A stretch of 64,000 nt of DNA from Nageia nagi. Lineage: Eukaryota; Pinophyta. The stretch covers positions 36,766,001 to 36,830,000 of the forward strand of contig JBITNC010000001.1 of assembly GCA_050084985.1 (NCBI GenBank), written 5' to 3'. The notes beneath the pieces were generated by a model that was not told the DNA's origin, searched no databases, and saw only the letters and a list, made by a program, of their open reading frames with translations. The translations under genes were made by a program, and so were the position numbers. Each line of letters opens with the position of its first letter. Within the stretch, counting starts at the first letter, position 1. Of this stretch, positions 22,831 to 35,990 are shown piece by piece.

Positions 22831-23599
22831 TAGTACATTTTCATTCCTCCTTTTCCACACTTTCTTAATTGCTACTTTATTCTAATTAACTTTTATCTCA
22901 ATTATTTTGGGATTCTTCTTATTTGACTTGATTACCTGATTTCTTTACTTCTACATAACTTTTTTATATGACCATAGTTATGGAACTTGTAACATTACAC
23001 ATTATTTTCTATTAAGTGAGCAAAATCATTATGATGTATAAATTTAGCTATTTTAATATTTAATCTACACTTAGCAACTTTATGGACATAATGATTACAC
23101 TTATAACAATAACCAAAGAATACATTTCTATAGCTAAGATAGGGATTGTAATACCTATTTTATTGGCATATAATCTTCCTAAAAATCTTATTCTTTACTT
23201 ATCAACTCTTTTTAATCCATCATGGTCAACAACTTTCTTAGTTATAGGCTAGATTGTATTTATCTTCATATCCTTATTAATATATTTCATTTATTTCTTT
23301 GGTTGAGGTGGCTTGTGTTCAAATTCAAGTTGCTCTTCATTTACTAAACTTGACATGTTTTCTAGTTCAAATCCAAAACCAAACTTATTCATTAGGTGCC
23401 TCTATGTCTTCAATATCTCATTTGACTATTATGAGCTTTTTTTAAACTTGTAGCTTGCACTATGTTTTATGGAAAAATTTTCAATCTCATTTCTTAAGAC
23501 AACTATTTCCTATTCAATATTATAACATGCATCCATTCTATCAACTATTTAAATTTGTATAGTTTCTTCTATTTCTTTAGCCTCAACCAATTGAACTAT

Positions 23600-24830
23600 C
23601 AACTCTTTGAATTTTTCTATTGGATTCATCTAGTTTCTTGCTTATTTTCTTCTTCTTCTTTCTTTCTAGATTAAGATCTTTAAGAGTAAATATGGGTTCA
23701 CCTTTCTAATCTATTGTAACCTCTACTTCATCATCTTCAAGCTCTTATATGGTTTCATATTCCTCCTTATTAAATTAAAAATCCATAAATAGAGATTCAT
23801 CATGATCACCTTCTGGTTCATTTCTTTTGTTATCATCAGAATCACTTTCCTTTTCTTGAGAGATAAGGCTTTTCTTCTTATTGCTAGATTTTTTAAAGTT
23901 ATAAGTACTATTATTATAATTATCACTTCTATATTTACTTGCATAATCATCATTATCATTCTTATATTTATAGGGATATTTTCTTGAAATATGGCCAATG
24001 CCTCCATACCTAAATTATTTGAAAGGGAGACTAAATTTGTATTTGCATTGACTGCTCTTGATTTTTCTAACAAAGTTTGATTCTTCAATTTTTTATGGCT
24101 CTTCTTCATCTAAATCTTCTTTGGATATAGAAATCTTAGCAACTTTGAAAAAAACTTTCTTATCACTAGATTTGTTCTTGCCAATCCTCATTTCATAAGA
24201 GATCAATGATCCATGAATTTAATATAAAGAGAAGGCATTCAAATTATTTTCCTCTTCAATATCTGATAGTTTGACATTAAATATAGGTAGCAATGATCTT
24301 AAGATATTATTTAAAATCACTTTATCCTCAATCTTATTTCCTAATCCTCTAATGTAATTGATAATTCAATTATCTCTAAGCATGTAGATTGTAATATCAT
24401 CTTCATCATTCATCTTTAACTCTTCAAACTAATATCTAAATGTCTACAAATTAGACACCTTTATCTTGTTATCACCTTCATGGATGCTTTCTAATTATTC
24501 CATATTTCTTTGGTAGATTTACATCCAATAATATTTACTATCTCACTATCAACTAGTCCACACATAATTGTATTCTTTTCTTTAGAATCATTTTCATTGA
24601 GTTTCTTATTAGCTACATTAGTTGGGGGAGTATAAGGAGATATATATCCTATTTCTATAGCTTCCCATATGTAAAATCAAAGAGAACAAAGGTAGGCCTA
24701 CATCCTTATCTTCCATAAAGTATAATTTGTTCCATCAAAGAGCAAGGTTTTATATGATGAGAAGCCTTCACTAACTTTATAATTAGTTTACCAATACCAA
24801 CTAGATGGAGTGCTAACCCCAAGTTTATTA
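23600..24830 (-). pseudogene. Copia-type Gag fragment
   Basis: Begins near FDGTNYTLWKIRM (about 24740) and continues through IWEAIEIGYISPYTPP and NTIMCGLVDSEIVNIIGCKS, all classic Copia gag (UBN2-type) residues. Later parts shift frame; a Lys-rich stretch with ISRKYPYKYKN-like and Asp/Ser residues lies at 23700-24000, where the zinc knuckle would be. The protease at 22600-22830 belongs to the same copy. No LTR or primer site was recognised on either side. Confidence 0.75.
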
Positions 24831-25799
24831 GCTACAACTAAAAGGAGAACTAAACTTTTCTTTACCATCACCAAATGGAAGGAACACCAATCCCTCTTTC
24901 CAAGCACCAACTTGATGATTCAATAATTTTTCTTATTTATAGTTAATTATCAAATCTTGACTTAAATATACTCAATGATCTAGCTCTTTAATCTTCAGTC
25001 TCTTAATTATCTTTATTTGAATATTTCTATTAGTCTTCATAGTCACTTCCTTATCATATTTCCCAATCTTTCACTACATATCTTCATTTAAATCTTATTC
25101 ACTCAATAAAATAATATATCAACATGCTACAATCATCTAATCAGTTTTGTTCTCACACTACAACTCATTCATTCACTGTTTACCTTGCTCTTTCCCATTA
25201 CAACAATAACCATATCTTAATATATTCCTTGATACTTTGATTCTCATTACTCAAAAACTATAATTGCTATTGTAGTAGTAAATACTCCATACACATATTT
25301 GATAGTTACATATACATGTAGTCATTAGATCCAGATGTTAAATTAATTTCAATATGATAGTAACTATTTTTTAGTTACACAACAACTCATATCCACTCCT
25401 TCAATAATAATTGAATGTTGATAATGGTTATGGATAACTATCATGCATTTTTTATGTATAATGCTAAATTCCAATACTCTCTCCATGATGTATAGATCTC
25501 TTTTATCCTTTATAACACCATTTCTTGTAAGTTAGTAACTAAAATATTATTTAGCTTTAGCTTGGGTCCCTTGCATACTTACCAACATCAAATCTAGCAT
25601 TAAAGCTTAAATCTAGTTCTAGAACTCCCTTTCTAATAGTTAATTATTGAGAAATAACAGTTTTAGACTAAAAAACCATCATATTATCTTGCTTACATCA
25701 CCTACTAGCCTCCTTTATTCCTTTGCCTTATTGGTACTAGGTTTCATCCCCAATATACCTTTTAATGTTTACTACAACATTTACTACATTTTTGCTTAT

Positions 25800-26600
25800 A
25801 ATCTAATTGTTGATATCATTTTTCAGTACCTTATCTTGCTTCTTAACTTTATTTCCTTCATTGGTGCTTTTACTTGGTTATCTTATAGCCTTTTCAATTA
25901 AATCATTGAACTCAATATATTTTTAAATATAACTAAATTGATAATATCATCCATCGATATCTCTTTATCTTATTTTCTCTTCATTTCAATTATCAATGCT
26001 CAAATCTTCCTCCTTTGTGTCCCTCTCATTTGAACCATTAGAACTAGTGTATTTTAGGCCATATTTGCATCACTTACATCATCCACCAATAACCTAAGCC
26101 TTTTTCTTCCTTTACTGGCACTTAAGACCTTTTTTGATGATATTATTTTGTATATACTACCAAACTTAGTTCATTTTTTACATGTATTCATTATGATAAC
26201 ATCATTCATTGATATCCTCTTTCATTATTTTTTCTTATTGGTCCTTAACTTTACTACCTCATTATCTTTCTTTCTATAGTACTGGAATCAATTTAGTTGG
26301 AGCAACCTTCTCATTAGTGGAATCAAGGATTGAAATTATTTGTATTTTCTATGCTTACTATTCCTAAATATTATGGCATTTTTTATTATCTAATTAGGGT
26401 GTTGGGCTTAGTATATTTTGAAAATCTATTATATTGATGATTTCATGTGTGTTTCCCTTTGTATTCTTCTCATTGTCTTCTTGTTATCAATCCTTTACCT
26501 CTATCACTACTGTAGTTTGTTATCTTAGTGACCATACTTAGCATATTTTGGAGCATCATTACTATGTTGATATCATCACCTAGTAAAATATTATTTTTAA
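25800..26600. repeat. Weak, irregular repeats
   Basis: Words like TGATATCATC followed by TTTCTCTT-type pyrimidine runs recur near 25807, 25937, 26197, 26431 and 26557, with uneven spacing. Low confidence. Confidence 0.3.
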
Positions 26601-26969
26601 CATCTTTCTAAGTATACACACATTTGACATACAAACAACCATTACTATCAATAGTCTATTCTTCTACTATGATCAAAAACCTTACCTAAAAATAACATAT
26701 TCATACCTAGCATGCATTCAATCATCCGATAGACCTCAATATCCACCCAACATGCTTCTCATTATGTTGACAATAATGAAAATCTCTTTGTATTAACAAT
26801 GTAATAAATCTCTTTAGTGAAACTCATAGTAATTGTCCTTTAAAACTAATATCATAGTTTGGATTTCATATTTAGAATGTTATATATCAAAAAGTACTTA
26901 TGAAAATGAAGTGTTAGTATAAAAAAATGGAGTCTATGTTACATATTTATAAATAACCCAATCATGATT

Positions 26970-27005
26970 ATCCAAATGACTATGATCCCACAAGATCATT
27001 TGGAT
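26970..27005. repeat. 10-bp inverted repeat (hairpin)
   Basis: ATCCAAATGA at 26970-26979 is the exact reverse complement of TCATTTGGAT at 26996-27005, with a 16-base loop. A third copy of the arm follows near 27019. Confidence 0.6.
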
Positions 27006-27486
27006 GATTAACAAATCATCCAAATGACTAAGATACAATGTTAGAAATACCTAAGTGTCAAAATGTCATCAAGTCAATCTGTAAGAAACATTGCATAATA
27101 AGTTATCTTGACATGATAATATATGATAGTACCAATATCATAAATGCTTATAAAACATTGATGTAAGGTAAAAATACAATTTTATGGTATTTGTAGTTTC
27201 TCATTTTTATGTTGAGCTTCAAAACCTACAAGAAGTTTAGCACAAAAATACCTGATATGTTAAACTTATAAATGATAGTGATAATGATATGTAAGCATAA
27301 ATTATCATAAGAGGTATGGTTTAAACAATGGAAATATAGTATAATACCATCATAAAAACCAAACATGTTTGGTTTTGGTACAAGATATAGTACCATGTAA
27401 GAACAAAGAAAACACAAAGTGATAATGATCGCATAATCACAATAATAGGAAGTTAAAATACAATCTAACCTAAACTAAATGTGAAA

Positions 27487-27660
27487 ATAAAAATGATATC
27501 TACTTTTCCTCAATAGTCAAAGGGTAACAAGAAAATAAATGATATTTGCTTTTCCCCAATAGCTAAAGGGAATCTAACTCTAATTTTTTGTAATAGTTGA
27601 AGGAAAATAAATGCTAAATGACCTCTACTTTTCCCTAGTAATTGAAGGGAATATGAAAAA
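27487..27660. repeat. Degenerate ~47-bp repeats
   Basis: AAATGATATCTACTTTTCC (27493) and AAATGATATTTGCTTTTCC (about 27538) start similar units ending in AAAGGG; two weaker units follow to 27660. Confidence 0.55.
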
Positions 27661-28599
27661 ATATTTGTAAGATCATAGACTTACCAAGAATTCAATTGTA
27701 GCATGCAAGCATACTATGCATGGATAAGAAAAATATCAATATCGACCATAATGATGTTTAAATATATGGATGATTAATCAATCATGTCAAATATTAACAT
27801 CAAGCAAACACTCGTAATGAAAGAATTTGACCTTGCATTCAAGATGCCCTTGATAAAAACCAATGATGAGCCTAATGAAAGCCCTTCCAAAATTTTTGAC
27901 CAAAATCATAAAAGTATATGACCAAATTGATAAAGTATACAAACCCTTCTCCTCAAACAAAAATATATTAAACATGAATAGGGATGACCAAAAATGTAAA
28001 TTGACTAGTAGATAAAATGATTGTGAAAATTGAAAAACAAAAAGGATAATAAGATGAACACGTAATATACCTAGTCATCTAAATAAATACAAATTGTCCT
28101 AGGTAATCTACATGATCCAAGATCATCTGGATTATTCAATCAAACAAAAAAATAAAATAAAAATTGACTACCATTTAACATTTATTTGAGTTCCATAATA
28201 AGCTTGTGACCATAAACTAGTGTATGTTGACAATGACCATGGTCAAAGTTGGACAAGGTAGAGGTGGGACACCTAGGGAGGAGTAATTATTAAAGAAACT
28301 AGCCCACTCATTCATATACCTTTATGCTTATAAATTTAGACACAACATATCATTATGAAGGCAAAAAAAAAAACTTATGATAATATTGGATGGCATATAA
28401 ATTAATGGAAGGATTTTATTTATAGTAGTAAGTGTTTAGGAGTAACTCACACCAAGTAAAAAAACTAGAACCAATATCATATAAATGATGGGTAAAAATT
28501 GTAGGCCTCTTCCAAGACCAACACCCCTATGTTAAGAAGCCTATGCAAAACCCTAATAACAATATTTCATCAATGATCAAGGAATGGGACTAGGAGCAT

Positions 28600-29968
28600 A
28601 TTTAGTTAGGAAACCTAAATACCCTTGTAGTGAAAATTTGTACATATGACCTAACTATAGATGCACCTCAATTTGTAGGGTGAGAGCTACCATTCATATA
28701 GTAATGGTCCCATGAGATATAGAGACCACATAGATGATCCTATGAGGTTTATATGGAATGGTAAAAAGGGATGGTAGCTAGACTACAATCATAAGATATC
28801 ATTTGGTAACTATGGAGGGATATCCCTCACTAGGTGGAGGAGGAAATATGACTAGCATGGGTAGGGAGGAAATGACATCTATGAGGATGCTATGTTAGAG
28901 ATGTGGAGCTATTATATATTGAGTGGATGCAAAGGTAGCTCAAAATTCAATAAGATATTCCACTAGAGCCTAGACTATATAGATGAGTTAATAGGGAGAC
29001 CTTGGGCATGCCTAGACTAGTGTACACATAGCTTGATGTGACACTAGATCCCCCAACAATATCGTTAATAGGGAATGATGTTGGGAATATAGTGGTATAT
29101 GATGCATGGTAAGAATCATAATGGGTGAGGATACCAAAATGGGTGGTGCAAATAGGCTAAGGTCCCCTAACCCTAGTCTACCCTTAGATCAAGAAGGGTG
29201 GTTAGCCCTAGAAGGATGAGCCCAAGGATGGTGAGGAAGATATTATGGAGATGGGTATGCTTAAGGGGATAATGTACAACTAGACTAACTATTAGATTAT
29301 GAGATTCTAATTAGGGAGGAAATCAAAGAGGAGGCACCAAAAATTTTCCAAAACTCCCAATGGAAGGCAGGAAAGTTGACAACATCTAATTTAGAGATAC
29401 AATTGGATCCCTATATTGCTCAATATTAGGGTGAGCATGATGCCTTATAATAGAATATAAAAATAACCCATGCCATGAATGAGACCATGAGGGTAAGATA
29501 AGGATAGTTTTGATGACCTTAGCAGCTATTACTAAGGATAAGGATGCATTGGGATCATATGAAGAGGGGGATGTAGGCCCTAATATAGAGCCCACTATGA
29601 GTTGTGTAGAGAATTAACAACAAATGTAGAGGGTGCTAGATGCTCTAGATAAAGAGGTTAATAAGGCACAAGCATACCAACAATATCTAATGGAGGTAGG
29701 GATGACCCTGATAGATCTAACATCTAGGATGTAGTCTGAATAATGTAGTTGATCTAAAATAATAACCACCTCACATAAGAGTGAGGTATACTATATGAGG
29801 TAGCCAACATATGGACCAATGCATAAAGTAGTATCCCAAGTCACTCAAGTGTTTGGGAATATTTTTGGATCATCATAATCAATAGGATGGCCTAACATAG
29901 GTGTGAGTCTATTAAGGGATCCAATAGAGGGAGGGGATGAGATTGGGACTCCACCAAGTTCTAGCTAG
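28600..29968 (+). pseudogene. Unrecognised decayed coding region
   Basis: Long stretches read as protein with stops that fit C-to-T or G-to-A decay. The first part (about 28600-29290) includes YEVYMEW, IPH.VEEEI.LAWVGRK, RDVELLYIEWMQR, LGMPRLVYT.LDVTLDPP and WVRIPKWVVQIG. A frameshift near 29270-29300 leads to EEIKEEAPKIFQNSQWKAG. Another near 29490 leads to VLDALDKEVNKAQAYQQYLME and a C-terminal tail ending SSS at the TAG 29966-29968. The tail is helix or coiled-coil prone. I do not recognise the family. The architecture (globular front, acidic middle, coiled-coil tail) is reminiscent of the two PMD genes in this window, but no PMD motif is visible. It could be an extra ORF of a retroelement or a captured host gene. 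Confidence 0.6.
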
Positions 29969-30715
29969 TGAAGACCATGCCATGAGTGAGACTCCTCATG
30001 GTGTCTATGCATATTCAGACTCATATGTATGTATTATTTTTCTCATCACAATGTGAATGATGATGAACATATGGGATGGATAATATGGACTATTATGATT
30101 ACATGTATATTTGTATATTTATGATATATTATCTAGCTTATGACATGTATGGATGTTATAATTTTATGGAATTATATATAGAAATTTGATGGATGTGGAT
30201 GGGACACACTTTAAAATTATACATTTATCTTTTTGTATGATATATGACACTCTATTCATGGTGTATGCTCTTATATTAGATGATGCACATTTATGGTTTT
30301 ACTATATGGATGATCTGCTATATGTGTGACATGATGTGGATGTTATATGAGATGATATGTGACCATGAAAATATATTAAAATGGATGAATGATATAATGC
30401 TATGATATTCACACCCACACATGTATACACATAAAGCTAGTGATGAACAATGTATGGAATAATACAACATGTGATGGAAAAAATGTGAATAGATAATATA
30501 ATAAAACATAAAGTAAAAGGAATATGAAAAGGACAAAGTGAACACATAATAAAGGATGAATGAAGGAAAATGGAAATAACCTAAAAATAATTATGAATAT
30601 ATTGAAAAACACATAAATAAAGAAAACAAATGATAATGCAGACTAAAAATAATGGATAAATAATAAGTAGAAGCACTATTTCTCCATAATATAATATTGA
30701 AGCATATATCAAAAA
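29969..30715. other. AT-rich non-coding DNA
   Basis: No gene seen; ATG/ATGA-rich texture. It was interrupted by insertion of the next element and may continue at 38752. Confidence 0.4.
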
Positions 30716-31241
30716 TATGACATCAAATGAATATGATAAATAAGGTACCTTCATCAGATTCACATCCACATAAAATAATAGAGATCATACATCAATCATA
30801 ATTGTATACAATAAGAAATGAACACCACCAATGGGCTAATAGCATGTCATTAATGACTTGAAAGATGTAGATCCATAAGTATAAATTGAAATACAAGAAA
30901 TAAGATGAAGGGTATAACAAATCTACAAATAGGTGGTGTCACCACCTTTATTTTGTTGAATCAAATGATATTTCATTTTCCCTATTTATGTTTATCAATG
31001 TCATTTATTTTTCCTTTGATATTCTTTTTTAAAAATATTTTGATCCACTTTGATTCTTGGGATTATTACCTTTTACTTTGTTTATGGTATCTTTTTTTTT
31101 TTTTATGTTTGACACCTCTTACATTACACAATGATCCATTACATTTCCTTGGGTATATTTTAACCCTATTTACAATAAATATTTCTTGATGATATAAAAT
31201 AAATTATTTAATAAATAATGATTCCTTTTTAGGTGTTGACA
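30716..31241 (-). repeat. 3' LTR (526 bp) of the minus-strand Ty3 element
   Basis: On the minus strand it starts TGTCAACACCTAAAAAGG. Pairs along its length with 38226-38751 without a net length change. Confidence 0.87.
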
Positions 31242-31257
31242 TTTTCCCCCTCTTTGG
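31242..31257 (-). other. Polypurine tract
   Basis: Minus-strand CCAAAGAGGGGGAAAA directly before the 3' LTR. Confidence 0.75.
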
Positions 31258-31589
31258 AGGTGTGTTTGAAGAAATGAGATTACATATCTAAAGAATAAGT
31301 ATAGATTTATTTTTTTCAAATCTCCATCCAACATTGCCATTTAATGATGATGATGATGAGGGTCATTTGTTACCCCATTTTGGCTTGGTTTCCCTAGGAA
31401 AGATCCTTGAGTGGTGTAACCAAGATAAAACCTAGAGAACTACATCCTTTTGCCCCTTACATTGTTCAACCATGAATATGGCAATTTCCAATGTTTTGGT
31501 ACTTAGGAATTTTGATGCTCTTACATCCATGTCTTGATACAAAAGTGATCCTTTGATGTTAGATCAAGGTTCATTGATGTGAATGCTAC

Positions 31590-32070
31590 TGATAGTGTAT
31601 ATATAGCATAGTACACCATTAATAATGTGTATTATGCTTCTTTTGGTTTTCTCCTTTTGACATAGGTACTTGCAAAGTGTGTTATATATACCTTGCAAAA
31701 AACTATTTTGGATACATAGCGAGTTGCATCATCTATTTATGATGATTCAATATCAATAATCTATTTATGATTGCATTACCAATTTATCTTTTAAGTGAGT
31801 GAAATCTCACTGGCTATATCGATGGATATCAATGGTCATACATGTTATGTCGATGACCCTAATACATTATACTTTGTATGGTTCAACATAAAAACCATGT
31901 GGATACATAGTAAGTTGTATAATCCATTAAGGATGAATAAATGTCAATAACTTTCTCATGGTTGTATCAATGATTTAACTTTTAAGTGAGTGAACTCTCA
32001 CTAGCCGTATTAATGGCCATTGGTGACCTAGCATTTATATGTCCATGGTCCACATACATTATACTATATT
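31590..32070 (-). repeat. Two ~180-bp units, inverted relative to 35637-35990
   Basis: The words TTTTAAGTGAGTGAA and CTCACTRGC recur with a spacing near 190 bp, each with a TGGATACATAG word. Their reverse complements form the array at 35637-35990. The array lies between integrase and the 3' LTR, where Tat-like elements often carry tandem repeats. Confidence 0.75.
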
Positions 32071-32239
32071 TTCTATTTTTTTTATGTAAGAAAAAATGTA
32101 CAAATAGTAAATGCACATTGTTAACTATGTTGTAACAATGAAATAAATTACATAAATAAAATTGGAAAATAAAATACATATACCTTACATGAAATATCCA
32201 TTATTTTGCAAGGTAAGGAGCCTCCATTTTATGCAAATA

Positions 32240-33140
32240 AGCATTTAAGGTGCATGGAATTGAAGGTTTTTGGTTCTTCCCTACCATCCATAGATGATGA
32301 CCTATAAGATTCTAATCCTATTGTATCAATGAAAATAAATGGGCCTATCCAATTTGGTTCAAAATTTCCATTTGCTTCATCATTTGTAGTTATTTTGTTG
32401 ATGTTTCTTTCAATACCAAGTCTCCTACTTTGAAATCCTTTGATTTTATCTTTTTACCAAATTCCCTCTTTAGCTTTGCATGATATGCCTTCTGATTTTC
32501 AATTTCCTTAATTCTCTTTTCATCTAGTGTCTCCAACTATTGTAGTCTAGCTTTCCTTGCTTCTTAATCTAAAATATCCCCTCATAGTGAAATTCTTAAA
32601 TATGGAAACTCCAACTCTAATGGTACCAACAACTTCATCTCCATAGACTAATTAAAATGGTGTTTCCCTAGTGGCTATTCTAATACTTGTTCTATATGTC
32701 CAAAGTGCATACGGTAAATGTTCATGCCAATATGCTTTGTACTTATCCCATATTTTTTCCAAAATACTCTTTATTGTATTATTTGATGCTTTTGCTTGAC
32801 CATTCCCTTAAGGGTAATGTTGTGAAGAAAATGTTTGAGGAATATGAAACTTTTTGCAAAGGATTTCATGTCATTGCCTTAAAATTTTTTTCCATTATCC
32901 ATGATCAACCTTTGTGGTATTCCAAATTGTACAATGATATTTTCAATCAAGAAAGAAATGATTTTATCATATTTCATTAATTTCATTGGGATGACCTCAA
33001 CCCATTTTTATGGTAAATTATGTAGTTGTGATGATAAAATTATGACCTTCCCTTGAATGTAGATTGATAAACCCAATCAAGTCTATTCCCCATGTTGCAA
33101 ATGGCTATGGTGAAATTATGGAGTTCAACCCTTGAATTAG
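32240..33140 (-). pseudogene. Ty3 integrase core and C-terminus
   Basis: The minus strand shows the first catalytic Asp in ATWGIDLIGFINLHSREGHNF (about 33090). VEVIPMK and IVQFGIPQRLIMDNGK with the second Asp follow near 32880-32990. After a frame change comes KGMVKQK/GNGQAK, where the catalytic Glu appears as Lys (one G-to-A change). The C-terminal pattern ends in an INSMHL-like segment near 32240. Open only in pieces; dead. Confidence 0.72.
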
Positions 33141-33659
33141 TTTTTTTCTCTAAATTTGTATGTTTTTAACATTGTAAATAAGTCTTAACATGAATTTTGT
33201 AATCCTCTTCCATTGTAGGCTAATAATAACCAATTCATAAAAGCTTAGTGTATAATGCCTTTGCAAATAAATTCCCTCCACACAACCCATAATTTGCTTG
33301 TTCTAATGTTGTTGTTACTTCATATTGTGTTAGACATCTCAAAAGTGTACCATAAAATGACCTTTTATACAACACCTCACCAATAATAACATATTTGATA
33401 GTTATCCTCTTTAATCTAATTTTTTTATTTCTATCAAAACTTGATGGAATTTATTTGATCTTTCAAATAATTATAAATATAAACATACCATTATTTAAAA
33501 TAATCTTCTAGATCAAGGTGGAATACATGTACTTTCTCTATTTGATCAAGATAAGAAGGTGTACCAAGATTTCTAATCATGAGGATAGTTTCATAATCTT
33601 CTATCTCACCATTACATTTACATATATGTTGTTAATCCTTGGAATATTTTGAATATTGT

Positions 33660-33878
33660 ACCTCTTAAATATTTGAGAGAATCCAAAATTGAAGTATTCC
33701 ATTAATGAGAAGGTTTTAAATATAATAGATAAATAGGAGTTACATTACCATAGAGATAATGAAATTACCCATAAAACCTAATGTTAAAAATATGTAACAT
33801 TATTATAAATACTAATGTATTTATTTAAAAATATAGATACCTAAAGTATCTATTACTTTCTAATGTATTATTTCTTAT
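33660..33878 (-). repeat. Copia 3' LTR remnant
   Basis: A G-run on the minus strand (ATTATGGGGGGGC, plus 33879-33889) looks like the Copia PPT, and sequence beyond it has LTR texture (CTATTTATCTATTATATTTAAAAC). Lower boundary uncertain. Confidence 0.4.
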
Positions 33879-33899
33879 GCCCCCCCATAATACATTAGG

Positions 33900-35108
33900 A
33901 ATTCAAATGACATGAGAGGAAGCTTCAAAAGTATTCAAAATTTTCACTATCAAGAGATTTTTTGAATACATATGCAATTCAGTCTTTCATGAAAATGTAT
34001 TAGAGCTGAATATTATGTATTGAATCATGATCTAGAATGAATTGTACCTATATTTCAATGTATTTGGTGCATTTATGAAAATAAGGATTTCAAACTAGTT
34101 TCAATACACATTGATTATCATAATGTAGAGCTATGGATTACGTCTGTGGAATTTCAATGTTTGTAAAAATGAAATGTAATCATATTGCTTCATAAATAGT
34201 ATCTCCTACAACATGATATTATGAATCTATGTAGACTTGGATGTGATGCTTTGATTCTTACTACCCCATGAAATTGGTCTAGATCCAAGGAATAACACAT
34301 ATCCTATCTTTGATATTTTATCATCTAAGGATCCTCCATAATCTACATCTATGTATCTAAATAAGATGAAATTATCATTCTTCTTGTACTCTAGGTAATA
34401 ATCACCAGTGCCATGGATGTACCTCAAAACATGCTTTGCTAGGGTCTAATGGGATTTATTTAGTTCATGCATAAATATTCAAATAAAGATGATGACATAA
34501 AAAATATTTGACCTAGTGTTTCCTAGGTAAATTAGCACTCCAATTAGCTAATGGTGGAGAGTTGCATTTACCAATGGAGAATAATCATGGCATGAAAAAT
34601 GTAAACCAAGTTCAATTGGCATGGATATTGGATGACATTTTGTCATCCTAAATTTCTCCAATAGCTTCTTAGTGTACTTCATTTGTGAAACAAATATCTA
34701 GTCCTATATTTGCCAAACCTTTAATCTAAGGAAATAGTGAAGTAAACCAAGGCCACTCATGTAGAATGATCATTTTAGGTCATATTTGCAAGATATGATT
34801 AACTCCTTAGTGCTTCCTATAATAACTAGATCATTAACATAAACTAAAACTATGAAAATATCCCCCCCATGTAGTTGAAAGTAGAGGTTAGGATCATACA
34901 GACTCTTATTGAATTCATGTTATAGTAGATGGAAATAAATTTTCATATACCAAGCTCAAGGAGCCTATTTCAAACCATACAAAGACTTGATCAAGCTACA
35001 CACTTTTTTTTTTCCTTGATCAATCACAAATCCTTTAGTTTATTGCATATATACTTCTTCCTCTAAGTATTTATTTAGGAAGGCACTTTTCACATACATT
35101 TGGTGTAC
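33900..35108 (-). pseudogene. Copia reverse transcriptase and RNase H fragment
   Basis: Near the N gap: KCAFLNKYLEEEVYM and a KGFVIDQGK segment (Copia RT). At 34427-34227, 66 open codons with RYIHGTGDYYLEYKKNDNF, YIDVDYGGSLDDKISKIGYV and FLGSRPISWGSKNQSI, unmistakable Copia RNase H (normally TDSDYGG..D..S). The rest of pol would lie across the gap. Many stops in the RT part. Confidence 0.87.
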
Positions 35109-35208
35109 NNNNNNNNNNNNNNNNNNNNNNNNNNNNNNNNNNNNNNNNNNNNNNNNNNNNNNNNNNNNNNNNNNNNNNNNNNNNNNNNNNNNNNNNNNNN
35201 NNNNNNNN
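35109..35208. other. Assembly gap (100 N)
   Basis: Exactly 100 N, probably a placeholder of unknown true size. It cuts the Copia RT relic and lies 342 bp from a long AT microsatellite. Confidence 0.99.
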
Positions 35209-35547
35209 TTCTAGACTTCACTCTACATTCTATGCTATATTTCTCACAAGATCTAAACCATAATGTTCTCCTCCATGTATTGTCAACTCATGATTGTTAC
35301 TCACCTAACAAGTGATGGATTTGGGCTTTAGCATGTGTGGCATGCTTCATGCATATGACAAACCAACACCCCTTCCCCCCTTGATAGCATCAATTGGGGG
35401 GAAATCTCATATTTAGTTATGAACATGGTGCAATAATAGATATTGAATAATAGAAGGTAGAATAATTTTATTTTTACAAAATTCAAGGACTTCTATGCCA
35501 CCAACGGCATGCAAGACTGCAAGCAAGCCACTAATAGCATGTAAAAT

Positions 35548-35550
<3 letters not shown>

Positions 35551-35632
<82 letters not shown>
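35551..35632. repeat. (AT)41 microsatellite
   Basis: 82 bp of uninterrupted AT, the longest simple repeat in the window; length may be unreliable in the assembly. Confidence 0.97.
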
Positions 35633-35635
<3 letters not shown>

Positions 35636-35636
35636 A

Positions 35637-35990
35637 GTATAATGTCTACAGACCATGGACATAAAATGCAAGGTCGTAGATGCCCAATGACATAATTAGT
35701 GAGAGTTCACTCACTTAAAAGTAAGTTGGCTATGTAGCCATGAGCAAGTTGTTGACATTGGATCATATCTAATGGATGATGCAATTTACTATGTATCCAT
35801 ATGGTTTTTTGCTTTAAACCAATCCAAAGTATAATGTCTTTGGATCATATACATAAAACATATGATCATTTATGGCCATTGATATGGCTAGTGAGAGTTC
35901 ACTCACTTAAAAAATAAAATTGGTGATGTAACCATTAGTAGATTATTGACATTGAATCATCATCAATGGATGATGCAACTCACTATGCAT
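35637..35990 (+). repeat. Two ~180-bp units, inverted copy of 31590-32070
   Basis: TATAATGTCT at 35638 and 35831 begins both units; each contains AGTGAGAGTTCACTCACTTAAAA and a GATGCAA.T.ACTATG.ATCCA word. Confidence 0.8.

Larger units (their letters stand above)
25000..28560. other. AT-rich non-coding DNA
   Basis: No gene seen; open frames here lack coding texture. It contains degenerate repeats (25800-26600 and 27487-27660) and a small inverted repeat at 26970-27005. It is probably LTR or UTR sequence of old elements. Confidence 0.45.

Noticed and set aside
23802-23987. Plus-strand frame rich in Ile resembling a membrane segment
   Set aside because: Antisense of the Asn/Asp/Lys-rich Copia gag tail; the ATA/ATT codons are a mirror of that.
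30318-30769. Several hydrophobic minus-strand frames that look like membrane proteins
   Set aside because: AT-rich DNA gives Phe/Ile/Tyr-rich frames by chance; no start context, no conservation, and they overlap one another.
35495-35695. Frame with a long Ile-Tyr repeat
   Set aside because: It is the (AT)n microsatellite translated.
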